A DNA stretch of 64,000 nt from JAFGDI01 sp963662515. GTDB taxonomy: Bacteria > Planctomycetota > Phycisphaerae > Sedimentisphaerales > SM23-30. A program made the position numbers and the translations under genes. Under the pieces are notes generated by a model. The model saw only the letters and a list, made by a program, of their open reading frames with translations, had not been told where the DNA came from and searched no databases. The first letter of the stretch is position 1. Every line of letters begins with the position of its first letter. The stretch lies in contig OY759675.1 in the NCBI GenBank assembly GCA_963662515.1, forward strand, positions 3,596,001-3,660,000, written 5' to 3'. Below are positions 1-8,600 of the stretch, piece by piece.

Positions 1-1
1 A

Positions 2-121
2 TTTCATATCTACAATAAAGGCCCACACGGCTTTGGGATCGATTGTCTGGAGGGCTGTGAGGGCCTGACCGTGAAAAACTGGAATATTACTCTGACCAAC
101 TGGCTCAAACAATACAAATAA
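2..121 (+). CDS. Alpha/beta hydrolase, C-terminal end only
   Basis: The frame from the left edge reads 39 residues to a TAA stop. The sequence HIYNKGPHGFG followed by W and W..WL is the usual C-terminal block of acetyl-xylan-esterase-like alpha/beta hydrolases, where the His of PHGFG is the catalytic base. The following hydrolase begins 12 bases later, so the two are probably co-transcribed paralogues. Only the tail is visible, so substrate cannot be judged. Confidence 0.7.
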   Translation, partial: FHIYNKGPHGFGIDCLEGCEGLTVKNWNITLTNWLKQYK

Positions 122-133
122 GGAATATAAACC

Positions 134-1075
134 ATGAAATTATTATTTATTGCCATTTTGCTTATTTCCGCATTTTCTTTCTGCCTGGGACAGGAACAGA
201 CAAAATACCAATTCGCTGCGGCAGATAAAGAATGTATCACGCTCTGGCCGGAAGGGAAAATGCCATTGGCGATAGATAATCCACCTGCAGAAGTGATCAA
301 CCAGCGGGGGCATGTGCAATATGTCTCTGTGCCGGCCATGTACTATTGCCCGGCACAAGGTCAGCAGGTATCTGATGCCTGCGTTATCGTCTGCCCGGGC
401 GGTGGCTACGGTATAAACGCCTTCGTTCACGAGGGTATGAATACCGCAGATTATCTCACAGCCAGAGGGGTACATGTATTTGTCCTGAAGTATCGTCATG
501 CCCCGTACCTTGCCCCGGCACCACTGGCCGATGTGCAGCGAGCTGTCAGACTGGTACGCCGGGATGCAGCAAAGTATGGCATAAACCCCAACCGGATCGG
601 TATTATGGGCTATTCCGCGGGCGGACATCTGGCGGCAAGTGCCTCAACTCTATACAATGAAAAGGTTTACGAACTGGATGATGACAAGAATATATCTGCC
701 CGGCCTGACTATTCCATATTAATATACCCGGTTATAACTATGGGCGAAAAAACGCACGGCGGTAGCCGTAAGAACCTGCTGGGCGATAACCCGGATGAGA
801 CACTCATCGAAAAATACTCCTGCGAAAAACAGGTGACCTCTGATACACCACCGACTTTTATGGTGCATAGCAGTGACGATGGCGCTGTGCCTGTGGCTAA
901 TTCGATTATGTACTATCAGGCGCTTATCGCCAATAAAGTCGAAGCCGAACTGCACATTTTCAATACCGGCGGTCACGGCTATTCTATTGCCGGCAAGCCC
1001 GGCGAGACAAACGAACACTGGACCCAAGCTCTGGACAACTGGGGAAAGTCATTAGCCAAAAAACAGACCAAATAG
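134..1075 (+). CDS. Secreted alpha/beta hydrolase (carbohydrate-esterase-like)
   Basis: A 313-residue protein with an N-terminal signal peptide (residues 1-19, hydrophobic, ending near CLGQ). The oxyanion-hole motif PGGGYG lies around residues 88-93, the nucleophile elbow GYSAGG has Ser161, an acid follows in SSDDG near residue 248, and His281 sits in GGHGYS, so the triad is complete. The family includes acetyl esterases that remove acetyl groups from plant or algal polysaccharides; such a role is inferred. An AAGGAA Shine-Dalgarno precedes the ATG. The upstream partial gene is of the same fold, suggesting tandem esterases with nearby glycosidases. Exact substrate is unknown. Confidence 0.85.
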   Translation: MKLLFIAILLISAFSFCLGQEQTKYQFAAADKECITLWPEGKMPLAIDNPPAEVINQRGHVQYVSVPAMYYCPAQGQQVSDACVIVCPGGGYGINAFVHEGMNTADYLTARGVHVFVLKYRHAPYLAPAPLADVQRAVRLVRRDAAKYGINPNRIGIMGYSAGGHLAASASTLYNEKVYELDDDKNISARPDYSILIYPVITMGEKTHGGSRKNLLGDNPDETLIEKYSCEKQVTSDTPPTFMVHSSDDGAVPVANSIMYYQALIANKVEAELHIFNTGGHGYSIAGKPGETNEHWTQALDNWGKSLAKKQTK

Positions 1076-1097
1076 CGAAATTATACAAATAAGATCT

Positions 1098-1958
1098 CTA
1101 CTTAAGATCAAATAGTGAATTATCGTCCGGCCCAAACCAACCTAAGGCCATTTTTGCGGCCTGCTCCTCTTTCATTATGGCATGAGAGATATAAGGAGCG
1201 GTAAGATTCAATGTTTCTGAGGTTACATGCCCATCAACCCAGGCTACATTAGCGAATATACCATGCCGAAAATGAATTACCGGGTTGGGCCGACCACCAT
1301 ATTCACTGTAATCGTATTTCAGATTTTCGGTCATAACGATATACCAATGCCAGAATGGCGGATGAGCGAAGGAATACTCGATGTATGCACGATTTCCGTC
1401 GCTGAGAGTCTGGCGAAAGGCGGTATCAGTGAACATAACCGTTGAATGTGTATGCTTAACTGAGGTATCGGAGGCGGAATGTCTGGCATCTTCTCCGGCA
1501 TCATAAATATCACTGCGACCGCCGATATACTGGTCGTTATAGCCGTAGCCGCCGCAACCGGCCTCGAAATTACCATTTGTCTGCCCGGCCTGCTCGTAGT
1601 ATTTATCTTGCGGGAATGCCGGGCAGCGTTTTATCTCGCCACCTTGAAGATAATCTGCCAACGGGCCAACTGCAGGGTCGAAAGGCTTATTAACACTGAT
1701 ACGGGTGCCATGCCAGCGTTTGAGGTTCTTACCCCAGATATCTTCAGATGCCAGAACATAATATCCGGCATTGTCATGAGCATATTGGGTATTAGCCAGA
1801 TGTAACTGGCGAATATTGGAAGCACAAACAACTTTTCTGGCCTGCTGCCGGGCTTTATTCAGGGCGGGCAGTAAAATGCTCAATAAAATGGCGATAATAG
1901 CGATAACTACCAGTAACTCGATCAGGGTAAATGCTTTATTGGTTTTCAAAATAATCAT
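1098..1958 (-). CDS. Type II secretion-like pseudopilin (planctomycete prepilin-type N-terminal domain)
   Basis: The N-terminus carries a prepilin methylation site: a short basic leader, then F10-TLIELLVVIAIIAILLSILLP with Glu14 at the conserved position. The C-terminal part has Gly/Tyr-rich loops and a WVDGHV ending typical of the large planctomycete prepilin-like family with an H-X9-DG-type C-terminal domain. These proteins are abundant in Planctomycetota; their individual functions are mostly unknown. The ATG overlaps the stop of the upstream dockerin protein by four bases (ATGA), so translation is coupled and this is the last gene of the B12-riboswitch operon. What it adds to the operon's function is not known. 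Confidence 0.85.
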   Translation of the reverse strand: MIILKTNKAFTLIELLVVIAIIAILLSILLPALNKARQQARKVVCASNIRQLHLANTQYAHDNAGYYVLASEDIWGKNLKRWHGTRISVNKPFDPAVGPLADYLQGGEIKRCPAFPQDKYYEQAGQTNGNFEAGCGGYGYNDQYIGGRSDIYDAGEDARHSASDTSVKHTHSTVMFTDTAFRQTLSDGNRAYIEYSFAHPPFWHWYIVMTENLKYDYSEYGGRPNPVIHFRHGIFANVAWVDGHVTSETLNLTAPYISHAIMKEEQAAKMALGWFGPDDNSLFDLK

Positions 1959-3223
1959 TCCTTATGTAGCCATTCTTCTGCCAATAGAATAAGATCATTG
2001 ATATCAATAAATTTATTTTCGTCAAAATCGCCTTGTGGCCAGTTGCCATAACTTTGCCAGTTATTTGCCAGCCTTATAAAGTCGGTCAGGTCAACGCTGC
2101 CATCAGAATTAGCATCGCCATATATCTGCTCAATAGCCCCGATAGCCTCCAGGTCGTGTCCGCCACTGCCCCAGGTCACCCAGGCATCGTGTATGCCGTG
2201 CTTTTGGCTATAGGGTACACCACCTGTGCCTGTAGCCGGGTCTATAGTGTTGGGGTCGATCAGATCGACGGCAGAGTCCTGGAAAAAGCCATTGCCGGGT
2301 ATGTCAATGATCTTAACATAGCTAATATTATTCAGATCAACAGTTCCGCTGGTAACAGCGGTGTGTGCTTTAAGGTCGCTGAGATTGAACGGCGTACCCC
2401 ATGAGCTTTCGTAGGCGTTAACATGCTTACCGGCGAGATTATAGACATTGGATGGGTCTATTGTGCCATAAGGCCCTGTTCCGCCATTGGCCGCAACTGG
2501 CTCGGTTAATGACACTGTGGGAAACCGGGCGAAAATTACGCCATCGGTGGATACCTCAACGAAAGCCAGCTCAGCAAATATGCAGCCTGCCACACCGGCA
2601 CCGCCGGCAGAGATAAAGCCGTTTTCAAAAACGGCAAAATCCGGGCCAGGACCGTTTTGTATTGGAGTTGAGAATGAGAGCGTAATCTGGCCGGGCTGGA
2701 TTTTATAGGGGTTATTTGGTTCTAGTGCGGCATTAACCGCATAATTACTGTTAGCCGGGTCAAGTATAGCCATTTGCGAGGCGGACAGGTCACCCAGTAC
2801 GCAGACATGGAAATTATCACCGGTAACGGCCCCAATTGCCTCCTGTGGCGTGCGCCATATGGCGGGCACTCCGCCAGTAGGAGTATATTTTTCATTACCG
2901 ATAAATCTTTTATCAGCCGCCGGAGCAGGAATATAATCAGCATAAGCGGAGGCCCATTGGCAAAAGACCGGGTTAACAAAATTGTCATCATAGTTATTGC
3001 CAGATGGATTCTCATCATTAGCACCCGGCAGACAGATGCCGCGACCTGCCGGGCCGATAAAACCTGCTATCCCGGCATCAGCGGCTTTGGGGTTCCGGTT
3101 ATCCATAGCCGAGGAATACGGCCCGGCATAATCATTTGACTCCTGACCATTATAGCCCTGTGAAACAGAAACAAGCAATGCTAACAGCAGAACAATTCTG
3201 CCTGAATCATAAGATATTTTCAT
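1955..3223 (-). CDS. Secreted surface protein with C-terminal dockerin-like repeats
   Basis: A 422-residue protein with a signal peptide (residues 1-23) and a dockerin type I-like pair at about 367-422: GDANSDGSVDLTDF and GDFDENKFIDINDL each match the Ca-binding loop, each followed by a helix ending in W. The middle (about 180-360) contains GQITLSFSTPI, FAVFENGF and FAELAFVEVSTDG motifs. These resemble the beta-rich surface proteins often found in cobalamin loci of Bacteroidota and PVC bacteria; I recall this association from memory and did not search it. It is the second gene of an operon under a B12 riboswitch, 68 bases after the PEP-CTERM gene and overlapping the pseudopilin gene by four bases. 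A role in B12 capture is inferred. Confidence 0.75.
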   Translation of the reverse strand: MKISYDSGRIVLLLALLVSVSQGYNGQESNDYAGPYSSAMDNRNPKAADAGIAGFIGPAGRGICLPGANDENPSGNNYDDNFVNPVFCQWASAYADYIPAPAADKRFIGNEKYTPTGGVPAIWRTPQEAIGAVTGDNFHVCVLGDLSASQMAILDPANSNYAVNAALEPNNPYKIQPGQITLSFSTPIQNGPGPDFAVFENGFISAGGAGVAGCIFAELAFVEVSTDGVIFARFPTVSLTEPVAANGGTGPYGTIDPSNVYNLAGKHVNAYESSWGTPFNLSDLKAHTAVTSGTVDLNNISYVKIIDIPGNGFFQDSAVDLIDPNTIDPATGTGGVPYSQKHGIHDAWVTWGSGGHDLEAIGAIEQIYGDANSDGSVDLTDFIRLANNWQSYGNWPQGDFDENKFIDINDLILLAEEWLHKE

Positions 3224-3291
3224 AATAACTCCATTTTTTGTTTATATAATCAGCCAGGCAGAGCCCAAGCCCTGCCTGACTATTACTCAAT

Positions 3292-4353
3292 TCAGGCTTT
3301 TCTCCGACGATAAAGTATCATACTGCCCACAGCCAGCGAAAGCATGGTTGCCGGTTCGGGAACATAGGTTATTTCTGTTATCGAGGCACCAAAGCCAAAT
3401 GAACCATAGAGACTATCTCCCTTGAGGAAGTCGCCATCTATGGCCAGCGGGCCAAACCAGTTGCCATAATCACCGGCAGTTGCCAGAATGTCATAATTCA
3501 GGCCCTCGCCAGATATCCCATTCCACATACACAGGGCAGACGGTGTACTACTATCCATGCTATTGTATGAGACAAAAACATGCCCGGCACCGTCAACGGT
3601 AATTCCATTGGCACCACCGGCCAGATTGCTTAGTTTTTGCCCATCTGACAGTGACAGATATGTGTCTGTCTCTCCAGCAGCAATATCATTTATCACACCG
3701 GCTACATCAGCCGCCGTCCAGCGATAAAGAGCTGCTGTTCCGGTTGGTTCGTATGTCGCGTAATATACATCACCCATATCGCTTACTGCAACATGGGCTG
3801 AAGCCCCGCCAACGCCAATAATGACATCATGATTGCCGCTGCCAGTGAGGTCATATAGTGAAATGTAGGTATCATCATAGCCACCAGACCAGGGCTGGAT
3901 CAGACCTGATACATACAGATTGCCACTGCTCACCGCACCACCATAGAGGTTTACCGCAGAACCCAGACTTGACCAGGTCAGGTTATTGTCATCATATTTA
4001 TACAAATACGAATCACCGGCACCATAATAGGTTGCGGCATAAAAACAGTTATTCTGTTCATCATAAACACCAAAGGGATCGCCAAAACCATTGGTCAATA
4101 CCGAATCGGGCTGCCCCATATCAGAGACAACACCAGTTGTTGTGTCCAGTACATGATAACCACCTGTAGCCATCCATGAGCCAGGCGCATTCCACCAGTG
4201 GACCTGGCCATTATTCACACTAAAACCACCCTCGATCATTGTGCCCTCAAAGTCTCTGGCAGATAAGTTTTGGTTTTGTAAGTTAACATAGTTCGAATCA
4301 GCATAAACACATGCTGAACATGCAATAAGTATCAAACTGATAAATTTCTTCAT
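3292..4353 (-). CDS. PEP-CTERM surface protein, probable beta-propeller
   Basis: A 353-residue secreted protein with a signal peptide (residues 1-18). It ends in a canonical PEP-CTERM tail: VPEPATM, a hydrophobic stretch and RRRKA (about 331-353), the substrate signature for exosortase processing in the outer envelope. The body is built of repeating beta-strand blocks (GVYDEQNNCFYAATYY, GNLYVSGLI, GDVYYATY, GHVFVSYN), consistent with a beta-propeller. It is the first gene after the cobalamin riboswitch and has a strong AGGAGAG ribosome site. BtuG of Bacteroides is also a surface beta-propeller that binds B12, so a functional analogue is conceivable, but no sequence identity to BtuG is claimed. 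Confidence 0.8.
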   Translation of the reverse strand: MKKFISLILIACSACVYADSNYVNLQNQNLSARDFEGTMIEGGFSVNNGQVHWWNAPGSWMATGGYHVLDTTTGVVSDMGQPDSVLTNGFGDPFGVYDEQNNCFYAATYYGAGDSYLYKYDDNNLTWSSLGSAVNLYGGAVSSGNLYVSGLIQPWSGGYDDTYISLYDLTGSGNHDVIIGVGGASAHVAVSDMGDVYYATYEPTGTAALYRWTAADVAGVINDIAAGETDTYLSLSDGQKLSNLAGGANGITVDGAGHVFVSYNSMDSSTPSALCMWNGISGEGLNYDILATAGDYGNWFGPLAIDGDFLKGDSLYGSFGFGASITEITYVPEPATMLSLAVGSMILYRRRKA

Positions 4354-4419
4354 AGCTTTCTCTCCTGTTTAATTGTTGGTCTAAATTCCGGGCTGATCTT
4401 AGCCCGATTACGATTTCAG

Positions 4420-4563
4420 TTACAATTTAAATTTTGTTATGCCCCCTTCTGCTTCATCTGCGCGGGGAATCTCCGCGTGGGTCTTGGTTACCGTTTGAAA
4501 GACCAGAAGTGCCAGCCATTGCGAAATAGGTTTGAACTGAAAAGTAAATTCAATTAAACTCAT
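4420..4563 (-). CDS. Possible small ORF in the riboswitch leader
   Basis: A 47-codon reading frame (ATG at 4561-4563, TAA at 4420-4422) lies between the riboswitch terminator and the PEP-CTERM gene. It begins MSLIEFTFQF, has a short hydrophobic segment (WLALLVF) and a charged tail (IPRADEAEGG). No good Shine-Dalgarno sequence is seen before the ATG. It may be a chance frame or a small protein of the B12 operon; I do not recognise the family. Confidence 0.25.
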   Translation of the reverse strand: MSLIEFTFQFKPISQWLALLVFQTVTKTHAEIPRADEAEGGITKFKL

Positions 4564-4696
4564 ACTCGCATGATAAGTTTTAGCGGACTTCCATGCCGGG
4601 CTTTGGCTTTAAACGGTCAAGGCCCATTGTTTATTTTTATGTCTCCTGAAATCCCAACCCAGTTAAAGCAGAGTGTTCTGTGAGCCAGATGCGCAC

Positions 4697-4728
4697 AAAA
4701 AAACCCATGCCTCAAGATCGACACGGGT
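4697..4728 (-). terminator. Intrinsic terminator behind the cobalamin riboswitch
   Basis: On the minus strand ACCCGTG pairs with CATGGGT (one G-U pair) and is followed directly by seven T. It lies about 30-60 bases downstream of the riboswitch and upstream of the surface-protein operon, the position expected for an expression platform that stops transcription when B12 is bound. Confidence 0.7.
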
Positions 4729-4754
4729 ATAATGCGTAAAGTAATTATATATCA

Positions 4755-4975
4755 CTAACGCCGGGTGCCGATTTACTCGCGAAGGCTTCCAGGTATAATC
4801 CAGTTAAGGTATTCTGGCTCCCGTCTCACCCTCATCACCCGGCCTTCCCGGCATATCCTGCCAGTGGCTTCCTGTGGGCGACTCGTCAACGGTCACAGCG
4901 GCGCGTCCGCAGCCGATTTACACGGCTTTCCCTTGAACTCGATCGTCAGAAAGCGATTCTAGTTATCAACTGGAA
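4755..4975 (-). promoter_or_regulatory. Cobalamin (B12) riboswitch
   Basis: Read on the minus strand, the aptamer core is plain: GGGAAAGCCG with TAAATCGGCTGCGGACGCGC, then AAGCCACTGGC, then a GGGAAGGCC block, then GATGAGGGTGAGACGGGAGCCAGAATACC at about 4811-4840 (the B12 box). Spacing and order match the cobalamin riboswitch class. It is oriented towards the 1098-4353 operon and is followed by an intrinsic terminator. The exact ends of the outer stem are approximate. Under high B12 the downstream surface operon should be off. Confidence 0.9.
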
Positions 4976-4977
4976 CA

Positions 4978-5613
4978 ATGTCAAGAAGTATTATTTGGAA
5001 CTTAAAACAAATATACTACCTGATTTCCTACATGACAACTCTGCTTTTACACTCGGCGGGCGAAGCTTGCTATTGCAAGTGCAGTTACTTGAACATATTA
5101 CCCAAAAGAAAAACCGATCTTTGAGTACATAATATTCGCCCTTGGTATTGCTGTTTTTTTCATTTACTTTAACCGAAAAAACAATCAGGTAACAATCTCT
5201 TTATCTCAACAAGAAAGCACAAATAGACTCATTGCATTTCACAAAGAAAGTAAAATTACACTCATAATTATTATCCATATAGCGGAATATGCAAAATACT
5301 GACCACAACAATAATAGCACAAATAGAACAACAAAACAAAGACCACGCAATCGATGTTACATTAGTGCAATAATGTCAGAAAAATTATAATTTAAGTATT
5401 AAAAATAAGATAATTCAAAGCCACTTTTCACCGATTAATGCTATTATGCTATATAGGGTAACAATTTGCCCTTTTCATTGTTGCGGAACTGTGTAAACAT
5501 ATGCACAGAGCAACATTTCAGGCATTTCTGTAAATGCCTGAGGAGGAGAGTTTTGCCTTTTTATTTCACAATAATAGCATTTATAATATTTATTATTCAT
5601 TTGAGGGGCTGCT
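4978..5613. other. AT-rich intergenic region upstream of the CotH giant
   Basis: About 630 bases without a convincing gene. It should hold the promoters of the divergent riboswitch transcript and of the 5614 gene. A perfect hairpin (CAGGCATTT / AAATGCCTG, loop CTGT) lies at 5519-5540 and is followed by AGGAGGAGAG but no obvious start codon, so it may be a leader structure. No T-tract follows it. Confidence 0.5.
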
Positions 5614-8600
5614 ATGTTCTCACTATGCATGAATTATCGTTCTATCTTAACACCTTTACTATTTACCGGCATGATATTCGCATCACCTGCGTGGCTAAAG
5701 GCAGATTATGATATCACTGCTCCGGGTGACACCGTAGTTGGCGTACCTGATGGTATTGGTGAATGGCCGGAGAAAGAGGCACCAAATTTTGCTATCGACA
5801 ATGACAGCAATACCAAGTATCTCCATTTCAAAAGCGAGGGAGAGTCAACTGGCCTTAAAGTTACGCCACAGCCTACAGACATGATTGTTATTGGAATGAC
5901 ATTTACGACAGCTAATGACCGTGACGATCGAGATCCGATAAGTTTTGAGTTATACGGCTCAAATGATGGCATTGATGGCACATACAGCCTGATCTACAGT
6001 GGTCCTATAACCGAAATGGCTCAGGCAACACCAATGCCTCGCTATACAAAAACCCAGCCGATATTGTTCGATAACAGTTTCGATTATGACCATTATATGG
6101 TAATGTTCCCCGCCACCAGAACATCAAATCCAGGTTCAGTTCAAATTGCCGAGATCGAGCTTCTGGGTACAAGCACAGACGGCTTACCGCCAATTGTGGA
6201 AGCCGGAAGTAGCACAATTATACATATCGATGACCCTGAATTAACAATGGATGCCACTATCGTGAGTTATGGCGAGAACCCTGATCTGGAATGGCAAATA
6301 ACAGGTGCGCCAGCAGGTATAGATATTACAGATCTTGCCTTTTCTCCGGATAGATACACTTTAACACCCACAATCACCTTCCCGTCAGTTGCAGGTAAGT
6401 ATTTATTATCATTGTCAGCAACAACAGTAAACGGCAGTGCCTATGACACAACAACCATAATAATAACCGATTCTCTATGCCCTGAAGGAGATGTCAATAA
6501 TGACTGCCAGATCAACATGGAAGATCTGGAGGTAATTGCAGACAACTGGCTTAACTCTCTGATAACAACCCCAAACCCTGACAGACAGGCCAATGGCATA
6601 AGCCTGACTGATTTTGCTGTTTTAGCTGGCAATTGGGCCAAACAAGGACCAGAGATCGTTATTAGTGAATTTCTGGCAATTAACACTGCCAAGTACCCGC
6701 TGGCAGCCAATGAAATAGTCGATGAAGACAATGATTCATCTGATTGGCTGGAATTATGCAATGTCTCAGATGAGACTATTAACCTGGAAGGCTGGTATCT
6801 GACCTCAGATGCAGCTGATCTGAAAGAATGGGAAATACCAGCTTTAACTCTGGCTCCAGAGGAATTCTGCATCATATTCGCATCCGGCAAGAATCGCAGA
6901 GTGCCGGGCGAAAACCTGCACACTAATTTCAACATATCATCAGACCCTGGCTTTCTGGCTCTGGTGAAACCTGATGGCAAAACTATCGTACACAAATATA
7001 ATTACCCAACCCAGTTCGGGGACATTTCCTATGGTATGGCCAGTCCTTATGTAAAACCAACTGAGGAAATAACTCTTGTAGCTCCTGGTGCTCAAGCCTT
7101 AGCATACATACCAACCGATGACTCTCTAGGTCTGAGCTGGACACAATCTCAATTCAGCCCCACTAACTGGCTTAGCGGTACAACCGGCATAGCATACGAA
7201 CGCTCGCCGGGAACCTATGACTACAGGCCATTAATGGGCCTTAATGTTGGTGCAATGCACAACAGTAACTGTTCCGTTTATATTCGCGTACCATTTACTA
7301 TCGACGACTTATCCGGCTTGAACAGCATGACCCTGTCGGTTAAGTACGATGATGGCTTTGTTGCTTATATCAATGGCATGCCTGTCGCTCAATCTGCCAA
7401 CACCCCAACACCATTGACCTGGAATAGTAAGGCCAGCGTCAACCAGCCCGATGGCAATGCAATAGTTTACCAGGACTTTTATCTGAATCAGGAAACCCTG
7501 GAATACCTGCAAGTCGGAGATAATGTTTTAGCGATACATGGTCTCAACGACAAGATCGATAGTTCAGACTTTCTCTGTATGCCCCAGTTAACTGCAATGC
7601 AGGATCATGCAGTCTCTATAGTAAGTTCAATTGATGCTTATTTTCAGACTGCTACTCCGGGCGTAAAAAACACTACAGGCCAGATGGAACTTGGCCCGCA
7701 AGTTCTGGAAGTAACAGAAAACCCAGAGCCTATAAACGAAAATGTGAACCTTACCATAACAGCAAAGGTAACCGCTACTGATATGCCTGTCAGTACAGTC
7801 ACAATGAATTACCTGATTGGCTTCAGCTCTGAATCAACTGTAACAATGTCAGATGATGGACAGGGGGCAGATCAGACAGCAGGCGATGGCATATATACAG
7901 CCATAATACCTGCCAGTGCTTATGACGCTGGTGACATGGTCCGCTGGTCCGTTGAGGCTACAGACACACAAGGAGCAATAACCCGCGTACCACAGTATCT
8001 GTTGTCTGAAAACTCTCCTCGCTATTACGGCACAATAATAAATGACCCATCCATAAACACCAACATTAATGTATTGCAGTATTTCGTACAAGATGTTTAT
8101 GCCTCTAACACCGACACTGGCACCAGATGTTCAGTATATTATCTGGGTGAGTTTTATGACAATGTCTTTATTCGCCATCGCGGCGGTAATACCACCAGCG
8201 GCAATAAGATACAGTTCAATGATGGTTACCACTTCCGTTTTGACCCGGCTTATGAACGGGTTGACGAGATAAACCTAAACACTAACGGTAATGACCCAAC
8301 CTATTTGCGGCCGTTACTTTCATTCCCGATCTACGAGCAAGCCGGCGTGGCATGCAGTAAGGTATTCCCAGTTCATGTGATCCAGAACAACAGCTATCTT
8401 GGTGTTCGCATATTCATCGAACAGCCTGACCGCCATCTACTGAGGCGCGCAGGACTGGACGACCGTGGATCATTCTATAAGGTATATAGTGACCTGAGCT
8501 ATGATGATGACCCGGACACACAAGGTCTTCAAGATTATAAGAGAGATGAACAGCCTCTGCGTAAAATCACCAGGCTCTACGAAGATAACAGTGACATAGC

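Noticed and set aside
1..339. Minus-strand ORF across the left edge (10-339)
   Set aside because: It is antisense to two clear hydrolase reading frames and has no family features.
4765..4962. 65-codon plus-strand ORF
   Set aside because: It lies entirely within the minus-strand cobalamin riboswitch and has no family resemblance; it is a chance frame.
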